Assembly (NCBI GenBank): GCA_947498455.1
Contig: CANMKK010000022.1
Location: 1 to 64,000 of the forward strand
Source of the DNA: an uncultured Aquimarina sp.
GTDB lineage: Bacteria; Bacteroidota; Bacteroidia; Flavobacteriales; Flavobacteriaceae
Direction: 5' to 3'
Length of the DNA stretch: 64,000 bases
How positions within the stretch are numbered: the stretch's first letter is position 1; each line of letters starts with the position of its first letter. Both the position numbers and the translations under genes were made by a program. Shown one piece after another: positions 9,053 to 18,112 of the stretch. The notes beneath the pieces are model-generated. The model was given only the letters and a program-made list of their open reading frames with translations, searched no databases and was not told the origin of the DNA.

Positions 9053-9631
9053 TTACCTACTACCTTCTCTAGATTTGATATTTTCTTGGCAAAGGCGTAT
9101 GATTTCTTTAATACGTTTATCTCGGGTTTCTTGTCTTTTTGCCTGATGAATCCAGTACAGATATCTTTTACGGTAACTAGGACTAAAATTTTTAAAGTTA
9201 GTATATGCCACATGGTGGGTATCGAATGCTTTCTGCAAATCTTCTGGAATGATCCCTTTTTCTGCATTATCAAGAGATGTCCAGGCCCCATTTTTTTTAG
9301 CAATCTCTATTACTGCAAAACCACTTTGATGCATTAACCCTAATTTGGTTAGTTCGATTACATAGGTTTTGTTTAGTTTACTCCATACACTTTTAGCCTT
9401 CCTAGGACAAAAATATTGACGCCTACGTTCATCATCAATTTTTTTTACTGTCGAATCTATCCACCCATAACAAATTGCTACTTTAACTGCTTCTTCCCAT
9501 CGCATACTTGGTGTATTGCTTTCTACTTTATAAAAAATAAGATACACACCATTAGAATTGCTGTGATTCTTATGAAGCCAAGTACGCCATTCTTGATCGT
9601 TGGAAAAGTAAAATTCTGGTTTTGAATCCAT
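9053..9631 (-). CDS. YdeI/OmpD-associated family protein
   Basis: A 192-residue soluble protein. The N-terminal half carries the family pattern: EWRTWLHKNHSNSNGVYLIFYK, then WEEAVKVAICYGWIDSTVKKID and YFCPRKAKSVWSKLNK. The C-terminal half holds the helical VAYTNFKNFSPSYRKRYLYW block with a basic end. Members are often annotated as bacteriocin-protection or OmpD-associated proteins, with little biochemical evidence. It stands alone between the large amidohydrolase (same strand) and the SIMPL gene (opposite strand). Confidence 0.8.
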   Translation of the reverse strand: MDSKPEFYFSNDQEWRTWLHKNHSNSNGVYLIFYKVESNTPSMRWEEAVKVAICYGWIDSTVKKIDDERRRQYFCPRKAKSVWSKLNKTYVIELTKLGLMHQSGFAVIEIAKKNGAWTSLDNAEKGIIPEDLQKAFDTHHVAYTNFKNFSPSYRKRYLYWIHQAKRQETRDKRIKEIIRLCQENIKSREGSR

Positions 9632-9888
9632 AAAAATAGGTGCTAATTTATGAAGATGATCAAATTACTGATTTTTTCGAAAACCTCCAGATTAAGATTA
9701 GATGTTTTCATTTCGTTATAGGAATTTTATGTAGTAAATGATGTGATTTAAGTATGGTACACTTTGTATGAAATAAGTTTTTTATAGCTTTAATGTGTAT
9801 GTAAAATATTCTATTAAGGAAAACAGACTATTACTCACTGAAAAGACGATTTCACTAACTTACTTTATCTAAATTTAAAAAAAGTAAA

Positions 9889-9896
9889 TATGTTTG
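9889..9896 (+). promoter_or_regulatory. Bacteroidota-type -7 element (TATGTTTG)
   Basis: TATGTTTG fits the TAnnTTTG consensus and would give a transcript start about 20 nt before the SIMPL-domain gene. A clear -33 TTG is missing, so this is a moderate call. Confidence 0.45.
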
Positions 9897-9924
9897 CTCA
9901 GATACAACTTCAAGATTAAAAACA

Positions 9925-10620
9925 ATGAAAAAAACAAACTTAATTTTAGTAATGTTACTAATAGCTTATGCTGGTTTAGCTCAAACGAAAAATTTTATTG
10001 ACAAGCCATATATAGAAACAAGAGCTACCTTCACTGAAGAGGTAACTCCTGACATAATAAATATTTCAATTATTATTTCTGAAAAGGATTCTAAGGGTAA
10101 AATATCTGTCGATAAATTAGAAAATATGATGATCAGTAAATTAAATTCTATCGGAATAGATACTAAAAAACAGTTAACTGTTTCAGACTTATCCAGTAAC
10201 TTCCAGAATTATTTCCTAAAAAAGAAAGATGTTCTGAAAAGTAAATCTTTTTTACTTCTTGTTAATGAAGCAAAAATTGCTGGAAAGGTTATTACGGAAT
10301 TAGAGGCTTTGAACATTTCAAATGTCCGATTGACCACAACTGAATATTCTAAACTTGAAGAACTAAAAATTGAACTTAAAGCAAAAGCGATATTAAAAGC
10401 AAAAAAACAAGCTGAAATAATGGCAAATGCACTGGGTCAAAAAGTTGGCAAAGCTATTTACATATCCGATGTTAATATCGTGGCTGCTTTAAATGGTAGA
10501 GTTTCTGGAATTAATATTAGGGGGCTTAACAGTATAAACTCCATAAATGAGATAGATAGTATTGAATTTGAAAAAATTAAAGTTGAAAGTACCGTTTCTG
10601 TTAATTTTGAAATTGAATAA
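9925..10620 (+). CDS. Periplasmic SIMPL-domain (DUF541) protein
   Basis: A 231-residue exported protein. Residues 1-19 are a signal peptide ending in GLAQ. The rest fits the SIMPL/DUF541 fold: YIETRATFTEEVTPDIINISI at the start, a central helical and strand region, and the KAKKQAEIMANALGQKVGKAIYI block (about residues 158-180) typical of the family, then a final beta strand. SIMPL proteins are periplasmic or surface-exposed; BP26 and YggE are the known members and the role is tied to oxidative stress, with no defined reaction. An oddity is the stretch ALNGRVSGINIRG (about residues 190-202), which looks like the plug motif of SusC-type TonB receptors. The gene has its own promoter-like element and no operon partner. 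Confidence 0.8.
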   Translation: MKKTNLILVMLLIAYAGLAQTKNFIDKPYIETRATFTEEVTPDIINISIIISEKDSKGKISVDKLENMMISKLNSIGIDTKKQLTVSDLSSNFQNYFLKKKDVLKSKSFLLLVNEAKIAGKVITELEALNISNVRLTTTEYSKLEELKIELKAKAILKAKKQAEIMANALGQKVGKAIYISDVNIVAALNGRVSGINIRGLNSINSINEIDSIEFEKIKVESTVSVNFEIE

Positions 10621-11017
10621 ACGTTTTACAACGTCGCTTCAGCAACCGGACTACTAGAGTCAAAAATAAAAATGTTATGAATGATTAGATATTATACGAT
10701 TTACGGATGAGAATTTCGTAAAAATAATTACAAAGATTTTTCGCTAGATTGATGAATCAAATTAAGGAATAGCCATAGCTATTGTTTAATTTTATGAAGA
10801 AAATATAGTAGAAAAAGAATGTGATTAGATGCGAAATTTTTATTCGTAAATCGTATTACATTTTAGAAGAGGTATAAATAGTTTACTATTTATCTGGTAA
10901 GGTTTTACTCTTATGCACAATCATCCGAAAGTTTTAAATCAAGAACGCTAGACTTAGACTTGGCTCAGTAACCAAGCTACTAGAAACATGAACCAATACT
11001 AACTAATTATCAGGGTA
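10621..11017. other. 397-bp AT-rich gap, no gene seen
   Basis: No convincing reading frame, RNA gene or strong terminator. Two loosely similar segments, cagcaaccggactactaga near 10640 and cagtaaccaagctactagaa near 10965, could be a decayed repeat pair. The end of the eCIS operon would be expected here, but no clear intrinsic terminator is visible. Confidence 0.4.
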
Positions 11018-12340
11018 TCACATCATTTTTCCTTCTTTTATATATTCTTTTTTAATACCGTTGATAAGGTCTTCTTTATTAATTTTGTTAGTGTTTTTGG
11101 CAATGGTTTGTATACAGGCATACTGTATTGCATTTATAATATTAGAACCTGTGATGTCATATGTTTTAGCTATTTCTTCGAGATTAATGGATGCACCTAA
11201 TGTCGCTTTTTTGGGAATGTTATGTTTCCACAATGCCAAACGTTCTTTTTTGGTTGGATTTTTAAATTCTATGATAGACTGAAACCTTCTGGTAAAAGCA
11301 GTATCAATATTTTGTTTAAAATTCGAGGCAAGAATCACCAAACCATCGTAACTTTCTATACGTTGTAAGAGATAAGAAACTTCTTGATTCGCATATTTAT
11401 CATGAGCATCCCTGACCTGTGTTCTTTTTCCAAAAATAGAATCTGCTTCGTCAAAGAACAAAATCCAGTTTTTATTTTCTGCTTTATTAAATAGGTTAGA
11501 AAGATTTTTTTCGGTTTCTCCGATAAACTTAGAAACGACCATTGATAAGTCAATTCGATAGACATCTTTTTGTGTATGTTTGCCTAGTAGGGTAGCAGTG
11601 AGTGTTTTTCCTGTTCCGGGAGCTCCGTAAAACATGACACGATATCCCGGTTTGATACGTTTTTTCATATCCCAATCATCTTGTAGCGTTTTTTCGTGTT
11701 GTAACCACATTTCAACTTCTCTAATGTGAGACATTGTTTCTTCGTCTAAGATCAAGTCTTCCCAATTTAGTTCTGTAGTAATCCGCTGGGCAGGAAATTT
11801 TTCGCTTAATTCTGGATGTATCACTTTTTCTTTAATAATCCATGACAAATATTCTTCATCAATTACTAATCGACCACTCATTTCGGGTTCTCCTTGTATG
11901 GGTTTACCTAGAGAGATAATATTATTTTTTTTAAAAATGTGCTGTGGTTCAAAAACTGAAGATGCTTCAATACGCTTTTTAATATCATTGCCAGCTAATA
12001 CATATAATACGGTTTCTCCAGTAGGAAAAATACCTCTATGTTGAGATCCTTTAATGCCTCCAAATTCTGGAAATTCACCTCCTTCTAGAAAATAAGGAGC
12101 TAGTATGGTATTTAAAAAACCAGGAGAAATATGAGGAACAAGAGCAAGTAATAAAACAATAGCTTCAGTAAGCGGAAGGTTTGTTTTCTTAATAAACCGG
12201 GCTATGGATGTATCATCAAAGGATGCTGGGTCATACTTCGGAAACTCAGGTATATCTTCGGTTAATTCAGTTTGTAGGCGGTACGCTATTACTGATGTTA
12301 GAAAATCAAACGGAGATATTAACTGACTCTTACTTTTCAT
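11018..12340 (-). CDS. eCIS AAA+ ATPase (Afp15/Pvc15-like)
   Basis: A 440-residue AAA+ protein. The N-terminal ~210 residues are helical and specific to the injection-system family; the AAA+ core follows, with Walker A GAPGTGKT (about 238-245), Walker B ILFFDEAD (about 291-298), a sensor ILASN and an arginine-finger stretch FTRRF (about 347). In Afp, PVC and related systems this ATPase is needed for particle assembly but is not part of the finished particle. It is the last gene of the eCIS run, and its ATG overlaps the stop codon of the muramidase gene by one base (TAATG), so the two are translationally coupled. Confidence 0.9.
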   Translation of the reverse strand: MKSKSQLISPFDFLTSVIAYRLQTELTEDIPEFPKYDPASFDDTSIARFIKKTNLPLTEAIVLLLALVPHISPGFLNTILAPYFLEGGEFPEFGGIKGSQHRGIFPTGETVLYVLAGNDIKKRIEASSVFEPQHIFKKNNIISLGKPIQGEPEMSGRLVIDEEYLSWIIKEKVIHPELSEKFPAQRITTELNWEDLILDEETMSHIREVEMWLQHEKTLQDDWDMKKRIKPGYRVMFYGAPGTGKTLTATLLGKHTQKDVYRIDLSMVVSKFIGETEKNLSNLFNKAENKNWILFFDEADSIFGKRTQVRDAHDKYANQEVSYLLQRIESYDGLVILASNFKQNIDTAFTRRFQSIIEFKNPTKKERLALWKHNIPKKATLGASINLEEIAKTYDITGSNIINAIQYACIQTIAKNTNKINKEDLINGIKKEYIKEGKMM

Positions 12341-13167
12341 TATAAGTTGTTATAAGTGTTGTATGCTTTTTTTAGTTTGGTATCGTATTTATTTTTTTTA
12401 TACCCAGGGCCGTTATATCCTTTAGCAAAGGCTTCCCAATCTTTATTTTTTATATGTTTAATAAGGTTGTTTGCTTCTAGAAATTTACCAAAGGCTTGCA
12501 GATGTTTACCTTCGTCCTCATACATTCTGGAGACAAATGCATCTACAGAAGAATATCCAAGATTTTTATAATGATACCCCATAATCTGAAAAGCCCCCCA
12601 AGATGCAGAAGCATAGGCCGCATTATGTACTTCTGATAAATCACTCATTCCGGCGGCTTTTTCTAATCTGGAGTATTCTCCCGAACCTCCCATATAATGT
12701 GTTTTTGTCCATTTTGAATATAAAACATTTTTGGTAAAGTCATTTAAAAATTCATTTGGATTCAGGTTCACATTTTTTAATTGTCTCCAGAAGACGTGTC
12801 CTTCGAATAATATTCTCGGTCTGCCGTCTATAAGAAACCCTTTGCCATTACTTTCTATTTCGTTTACCGCTTTAATAGCTGCCAATTCAATATCATAAGT
12901 ATGGGCAAAATCTATTAAATCTTGCTCGGATAAGAGTTTGTCTTGATATTCTAAGGTTGATTGTTCGGTTGCGATTAACTTCGTCCAGGTTTTAAGACCT
13001 ACAATTCCATCAACGACTAAGTTGTTTTTCTGCTGAAAATCCCGGATGGAACGATCCGTATCTTTTCCGAAGTAATTAGAGACTACGACCTGATATCCAA
13101 GTTTTACTAATATTTGTTCTAAAAAATTAACTTCTTCACCTCTTGATCTATATCGTATCGTTTTCAT
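12340..13167 (-). CDS. N-acetylmuramidase with peptidoglycan-binding domain
   Basis: A 275-residue protein when started at 13167 (MKTIRYRSRGEEV). An upstream ATG would add 13 residues, MKFSILHFKKHTI, that do not fit the domain. Residues 1-65 form a PG_binding_1 domain (FLEQILVKLGYQV ... DRSIRDFQQKNNLVVDGIVG). Residues about 80-270 match the N-acetylmuramidase family DUF3380: AIKAVNEIESNGKGF with the likely catalytic Glu, ILFEGHVFW, SASWGAFQIMG and FAKGYNGPGY. There is no signal peptide, so export must use a holin, the injection particle or lysis. Located between the cargo gene and the ATPase of an eCIS, it may lyse the producer to release particles or may open peptidoglycan during assembly. 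Confidence 0.85.
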   Translation of the reverse strand: MKTIRYRSRGEEVNFLEQILVKLGYQVVVSNYFGKDTDRSIRDFQQKNNLVVDGIVGLKTWTKLIATEQSTLEYQDKLLSEQDLIDFAHTYDIELAAIKAVNEIESNGKGFLIDGRPRILFEGHVFWRQLKNVNLNPNEFLNDFTKNVLYSKWTKTHYMGGSGEYSRLEKAAGMSDLSEVHNAAYASASWGAFQIMGYHYKNLGYSSVDAFVSRMYEDEGKHLQAFGKFLEANNLIKHIKNKDWEAFAKGYNGPGYKKNKYDTKLKKAYNTYNNL

Positions 13168-13514
13168 GATAGTGTGTTTTTTAAAATGTAAAATACTGAA
13201 TTTCAATTGTTTGTTTTGCTTCTGAAAATGGTTTTCAGCTGCAACTACAGAATATAATTGTATAAAATCTTTTCATATACTATTGCTATAACCTATATCC
13301 ACTGACTGATATTGTTCATATCCAGTAGCTGATATGGTCTATATCAGGGGGCTGATATTGTTCGTATCCAATACTGATATACTATGTCAAATATTTTACT
13401 CTTTTGTTATTAGTATCCGAAAGTTTGATAAAAACTTATAAAACTCTTTGAAACCTCCCTAAAAATAGGGATGAAATACTAAGTTCTATGGAATCATCTT
13501 TTTTACATTAAGTT

Positions 13515-13547
13515 AGACCTGTCAGGTTTTAGAAACCTGACAGGTCT
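13515..13547. repeat. Perfect 15-bp inverted repeat
   Basis: Arms agacctgtcaggttt and aaacctgacaggtct around a 3-nt loop. No T-run follows, so it is a weak terminator at best. Related words such as cctgacagattt occur again at about 23911-23922, so this is probably one of a family of intergenic palindromes. Confidence 0.6.
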
Positions 13548-13589
13548 GACAGATCTTGACCTTTAGTGTCTGGTAAATTGAAATCTATT

Positions 13590-13618
13590 TTTAATCTACA
13601 TTGTGGAGTTTAATTCTC
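13590..13618. repeat. 29-bp interspersed repeat, copy B
   Basis: Identical to 5396-5424. It directly precedes a larger inverted-repeat element, so it may be part of the same mobile or recombined unit. Confidence 0.6.
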
Positions 13619-13631
13619 AGAGATTTGTCTC

Positions 13632-13763
13632 CAATGTCATTAAGTTAAGGAAAATTTCACCTTTTTGTCACACTAGCTTGTCGAAATGGTTTTGAAAACT
13701 AACAATTTAATGATCTTCGACAGGCTCAGATTGATGATCCGAAACCTTAACTTAATGACATTG
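13632..13763. mobile_element. 132-bp MITE-like element with 19-bp perfect terminal inverted repeats
   Basis: The left arm starts at 13632 (caatgtcattaagttaagg) and the right arm ends at 13763; they are exact reverse complements. Inside lies a second, imperfect pair, gcttgtcgaa and ttcgacaggc, the same words as in the hairpins of the 24-kb array. No transposase is present. Target-site duplication is not obvious by eye. Confidence 0.5.
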
Positions 13764-13837
13764 GGCTTGCCCGAGATAGTTGACGTTAAACTTTCGGACA
13801 CTAATGAGTCTTTTATTCATAGATTGGTTTTTGTTTA

Positions 13838-16800
13838 TTATTTTTTCTTATAAATTACTTTATCACCATCTTGTGTTTTCTCAAACCCAAGTTTTTTAAC
13901 TAATTCTTCGTAGTCCGGATCTTCTCCGAAACCTTTCCAGTCTGATCCATCTATCTGATAGTGCATTTTCTTAAATTGCCCGGGAACGTCTTTTATATCT
14001 TTACTAATTTCTGCTCTTAAGGCTTTAGTCAATCTTTTTTCTGCATCATCTACCAGTTTTTTATCTAATAGTTTAATGTCTTTATCTGATCTGGTATCTT
14101 TAGCGAATTCTTTTGTTAATAATGTTTCCAGATTTTTAGCATTTTGTATTTCCTCATCGATATGAGCGGTCACTTTCATAGAATACCGATGATCTTCTCC
14201 CAAAGGAGCTAAAAACTTCGCCATATCATCCTCTTTCCCTAACATATAGCTTTGATTAACATTGTATTGTTCTGATGAAGGATAAATGTTTAATGCTTCA
14301 TTACGCCCTGACCCTCCAAAACGATCACCTATTAAATGTGCATTATGAAACCCGGATACGGCAGAATCTGTTTGTCCTCTAACATTTCCTTCGGGTTTGA
14401 ACTTTAGGTTATCAGCTTTGACTGTTCTTTTCTGTATTTTATTAGGTATTCCTGCAAGTGTATCAGCAAAGGAAATATCGACCTGTAGGTCTGGACCATC
14501 CTGTTCGTCGTGTGTTTTGGTTTTGTAGGTTGCGGTATATGTACCATCTCCATTTTGTGCAATTTTGAGTTCTGATGGAATGTAGTTTTTATGTTCGGGG
14601 ATGTATTCTTTTTCTTTTCCTATGTCTAAAACATTATCCCCATCTACTTTTTTAATAAATATTTGAGGAGCATTTCTCTTTACAGCTTCAGAGGTTCTGG
14701 TTATAATAAAAGCTGTGGTTTTTGCCTCATTATCTTTGTTTCTTATTACTGCAGTATAATCAGTGCCTGATAAATCTGATTTAAACGCAGCCAGAAAACG
14801 GATTTCTCCTGTTTTGGCAACAACTCTTTGTTTGATATGTTTTCGTACTTTCTGAGGAATCTCGAATATGTTATCCAATTCGTCTAACAATTGAATAAGG
14901 ATTCGTTTTAATTTATCTTCATCTTTTTCTACGGCATTATCTTGTTTTTCTGCATCTCGGATTACTTTCTCATTATCAGGTTTTTTTTGAGCTTGCTCCA
15001 TAATGTTTTCCAGTTTGGTAGCGTCTGCATCTATACTGGTTGTTAAACTTCTAGCTTGCCCAATAAGCTTTTTGGTATCGGCTTTCTTTTTATCATCTTC
15101 TATTTTATCAGCTTTCTTATCCCAACTTTCGAATTTTTTGGTCAGAGATTCTGGAACACTTGCCATCATGACATCTACCCCTTTACCAGAGGTATCGATC
15201 CATAATTTGTGGTTTTCTTTTCCACTTTTAAACTTAGCTACTTTTCCTACCTCAGTATCCTTTAGTTTACCAGAGGCAATGTCCTTGTTTTTCTGCTTTT
15301 TATTTTTCTTTCCTTTCTTTTTGGAGAATAGTTTTTTACCCCATTTTTTGGCTTTACTGATAAGTTTGTCAATGGCTTTGTCAATTCTTTTTCGGATTTT
15401 TTTAATGATTTTCTGCACTTTTGCAGTAAGCCCGGTGATGCCTAATAAAGAAGCTAAGAATCCGATCATTACTGGTAATGCTTTGGCTAGAGCCTTTTCT
15501 ATTCCTTTAGCTACTCCAGCTACATTTCCTAATGCCAGTTCTCGTATGCTATTGGTAAAAGCAGTTACCAACTCAAAAATCTGTGAAGCACGTTCTACAA
15601 AGAATTTTACTATATCAATAATCATCATAGCGGCTTTTACAAAAGCTCCAGCCGGACTCATTAACCCCATTACCCATTTTATACCTGCCTCAACAACTTT
15701 AGTGATAATCATATCCCGAATGCCGTCCATTACCGTTTCTTTGAGGTCGGTAAATGATTCTTTGATATATTCCCATAAACCATTGATTCCTTTTTCGCGA
15801 ATAATCTTAAACATTTCGAAACCTGTCTCCAATGCTTGTACTACCGGTTCGCCAATATGTTTTACTGCTTTGGCTCTAAAGTAGTCCCAGGTGAGTCCCA
15901 TTATTTGCATCGAGAGGTCAAATATCCCACTAAGACTAAACAGATTTTCTGGTATGGTGATCCCTACACCGCTAAGAGAACCTGTGAGCCATTCTACCAG
16001 CCCAGTAATAAGATGTTTCTTGATGTTAGCCCCAAAATTTTCGAATCCTTGTTTAATTCCTGAAATCAAATTACTGAGAAAACCAATAGGATCCTGAATG
16101 ATCGCTCCAACAGCTTCAATTACTGCTACCAGAAGGTTTACAAATAGGTTTTTTATAGCTATGATGGCTTCTACTACTGCTTTTAGTGCATTGAGCGCTG
16201 CCTCTATCCAGGTGGCACTTACTTTTTCTTTGATGGCATCAAAACTTTCTCGTAGGGAGTCTACATTCTCTTTATAGGAAGCTGCTAGCTCTTGTGCAAG
16301 TTCTTTTTCTTTTTCACGAACGGTTTCTTCTAAAGAATCGTATTGCCCCTTAAACTGATCCATTGCATCTGTGGCTAGTTTTTTCTGATCGTCACTAAGG
16401 GTATTAAAAAAGTCTTCACTGTCTTTTCTGCCTTTATTGATGAGTCCTATGGCTGCGTTTAATTCTTTGGCAATGAGTGTAGCGATCTTATCTAATACAC
16501 TATCCATTTTGGTAACAAAACGTTTTTTCTCATCTTGGAACACTTTTTCTATTGCTTCTGTATCGGCTCCAAAAATGGCATCATCTATCGTAAACCAACC
16601 ATAAATATCGCTTAATTTCTTTTCTACATTTTTTTCGAATGTTTTCTTGGCACTTTCGGCTTCTGTGCTAAAATAAGCGTCGACTCCATCAGAAAGGTTT
16701 TTTAATTTGGTTTCTACATCTGTTTTAGTTTTGTTATAGATACCTTCGAGCTTCTTGAAAATAACTTTTTGTTGTTGCTCATCCGTTTGTTCTTTACTTA

Positions 16801-18112
16801 ATTGATTTACTCCAACATTGGTAAATGAACCAGCACGTCCGGCAAACATACCATTGAGCCCTTTGCTACCATCTGCTGCGGCTTTTCCTTGTGCGCTATT
16901 TAGTATCGCGCGTTCTTTTCCTCTATATTTTTTTGGTGCTTCGGCTGCTTTTTTCTTGGCGTCATTAGAGGTTTGTAATGCACCAGTAAATGTCGGCTCA
17001 TTACTTTTTTCTAATTGTTTGTCGGTAATCTCGTTTTCTTTTTTGTAATCATCTATAGAGGCACTCTCATCTTCCATGGATATTTCAGAACTGTGCTTTT
17101 TCTTAGGTACGGATCCTTTGGCATTGATAGGTTTTGGCGCCTTTCCAAAAGAATCAAAAGGTAGTTTTTCTGCTTTTTCTGCTGTTTTATTACTTTTTGG
17201 AGGCTCTTTTTTCTTTATTTCCTCCGCCATAGGACCGGATAGCTTCTTATTTTCATCTTTTACCTGTCCGGAAATATTTTGTTTGACTTTATCTATAGGT
17301 TTGTCTTTCTTGAATTGCTCCGCGCTATCTTCATCTTTAGGAAGTTCCTTTTCTAATTGCGTCAAATTCTCTTTTAGCAGTGTTTTAAATGTTTCTGCGG
17401 TAAAAGGTTTGTCTTTACTTTTTTCGGCAACGGCATTCATTTGATCTATATGATCTCGTTGCGCATTTTTTTTATCCTGATCGCTTTCCGGGAGTTTGGC
17501 TGCTTTTTGTACCTCGGTTACTTTATCTCCTGCTGGTTTATGGGTTTGTTGTTCTGTAGCACTTTTTTTTACGTGAGCTATGGTCGCCTGGAATTTTTTA
17601 TCTTTTTTAGGGTTGGTATTGGTTCTAGTTATTTTACGAGGTTTTTTTTCCTCTTTCCCTTTTTCTTTTCCTTCTTTCTTCTTTTTATCCTTTGTTGAAG
17701 CTGCATTTACGGAGGTCGAAGATTTTGATGTTTTAGTAGTTAAATTTAAAGCGATGGAACTACCGCCAGAAGCACTTGATTTTTTAGCTTTTATAGATTC
17801 TTGGGTAGTGATCGTTTTTTTCTCCTCTTTTCCTTTCTTTTTTTCTTTTCTCTTCTTTTCTTTTGTAAGCGTTTTTTGGGAATCGGGTATCTTGTTTGTT
17901 ATGGATTGTGGTGCAGGCTTTTTTGTTTCCTTTTTGGCCAGTATTTCTTTTGGTTGTTTTTTTATTTCTTTTTTTCTGTTAGGAATCGGGGTTTGTGATT
18001 TCCGTTCTTCGCGGGTATTGGGTTTTACGATTCTTTTTGCCGGAACAAATGAACTTTTTTTAGCTGTTTGTGTTACAGCGGTATTCGATGTACTTACACG
18101 TGCTGCATTCAT
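13838..18112 (-). CDS. eCIS cargo candidate with C-terminal non-specific nuclease domain
   Basis: A 1424-residue protein when started at 18112, the ATG that overlaps the tape-measure stop as ATGA; an ATG 63 nt upstream lies inside the tape-measure gene and is less likely. Residues 1-400 are disordered and very rich in Lys, Glu, Ser and Thr. A coiled-coil region follows (about 430-630). Residues about 635-905 form a module of long hydrophobic helices (for example GLVEWLTGSLSGVGITIP, PAGAFVKAAMMIIDI, IGFLASLLGITG), which I recall from large eCIS-associated proteins, followed by a basic stretch. Near residue 1255, NAHLIGDRFGGSG and the nearby Asn-rich block fit the H-N site of DNA/RNA non-specific endonucleases (Endonuclease_NS_2). 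No immunity gene is adjacent. The toxin reading is inference from motif and position. Confidence 0.75.
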   Translation of the reverse strand: MNAARVSTSNTAVTQTAKKSSFVPAKRIVKPNTREERKSQTPIPNRKKEIKKQPKEILAKKETKKPAPQSITNKIPDSQKTLTKEKKRKEKKKGKEEKKTITTQESIKAKKSSASGGSSIALNLTTKTSKSSTSVNAASTKDKKKKEGKEKGKEEKKPRKITRTNTNPKKDKKFQATIAHVKKSATEQQTHKPAGDKVTEVQKAAKLPESDQDKKNAQRDHIDQMNAVAEKSKDKPFTAETFKTLLKENLTQLEKELPKDEDSAEQFKKDKPIDKVKQNISGQVKDENKKLSGPMAEEIKKKEPPKSNKTAEKAEKLPFDSFGKAPKPINAKGSVPKKKHSSEISMEDESASIDDYKKENEITDKQLEKSNEPTFTGALQTSNDAKKKAAEAPKKYRGKERAILNSAQGKAAADGSKGLNGMFAGRAGSFTNVGVNQLSKEQTDEQQQKVIFKKLEGIYNKTKTDVETKLKNLSDGVDAYFSTEAESAKKTFEKNVEKKLSDIYGWFTIDDAIFGADTEAIEKVFQDEKKRFVTKMDSVLDKIATLIAKELNAAIGLINKGRKDSEDFFNTLSDDQKKLATDAMDQFKGQYDSLEETVREKEKELAQELAASYKENVDSLRESFDAIKEKVSATWIEAALNALKAVVEAIIAIKNLFVNLLVAVIEAVGAIIQDPIGFLSNLISGIKQGFENFGANIKKHLITGLVEWLTGSLSGVGITIPENLFSLSGIFDLSMQIMGLTWDYFRAKAVKHIGEPVVQALETGFEMFKIIREKGINGLWEYIKESFTDLKETVMDGIRDMIITKVVEAGIKWVMGLMSPAGAFVKAAMMIIDIVKFFVERASQIFELVTAFTNSIRELALGNVAGVAKGIEKALAKALPVMIGFLASLLGITGLTAKVQKIIKKIRKRIDKAIDKLISKAKKWGKKLFSKKKGKKNKKQKNKDIASGKLKDTEVGKVAKFKSGKENHKLWIDTSGKGVDVMMASVPESLTKKFESWDKKADKIEDDKKKADTKKLIGQARSLTTSIDADATKLENIMEQAQKKPDNEKVIRDAEKQDNAVEKDEDKLKRILIQLLDELDNIFEIPQKVRKHIKQRVVAKTGEIRFLAAFKSDLSGTDYTAVIRNKDNEAKTTAFIITRTSEAVKRNAPQIFIKKVDGDNVLDIGKEKEYIPEHKNYIPSELKIAQNGDGTYTATYKTKTHDEQDGPDLQVDISFADTLAGIPNKIQKRTVKADNLKFKPEGNVRGQTDSAVSGFHNAHLIGDRFGGSGRNEALNIYPSSEQYNVNQSYMLGKEDDMAKFLAPLGEDHRYSMKVTAHIDEEIQNAKNLETLLTKEFAKDTRSDKDIKLLDKKLVDDAEKRLTKALRAEISKDIKDVPGQFKKMHYQIDGSDWKGFGEDPDYEELVKKLGFEKTQDGDKVIYKKK

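Noticed and set aside
9007..9303. A 98-codon minus-strand frame overlapping the YdeI-like gene
   Set aside because: It shares the strand but not the frame of a recognisable gene and has no family pattern.
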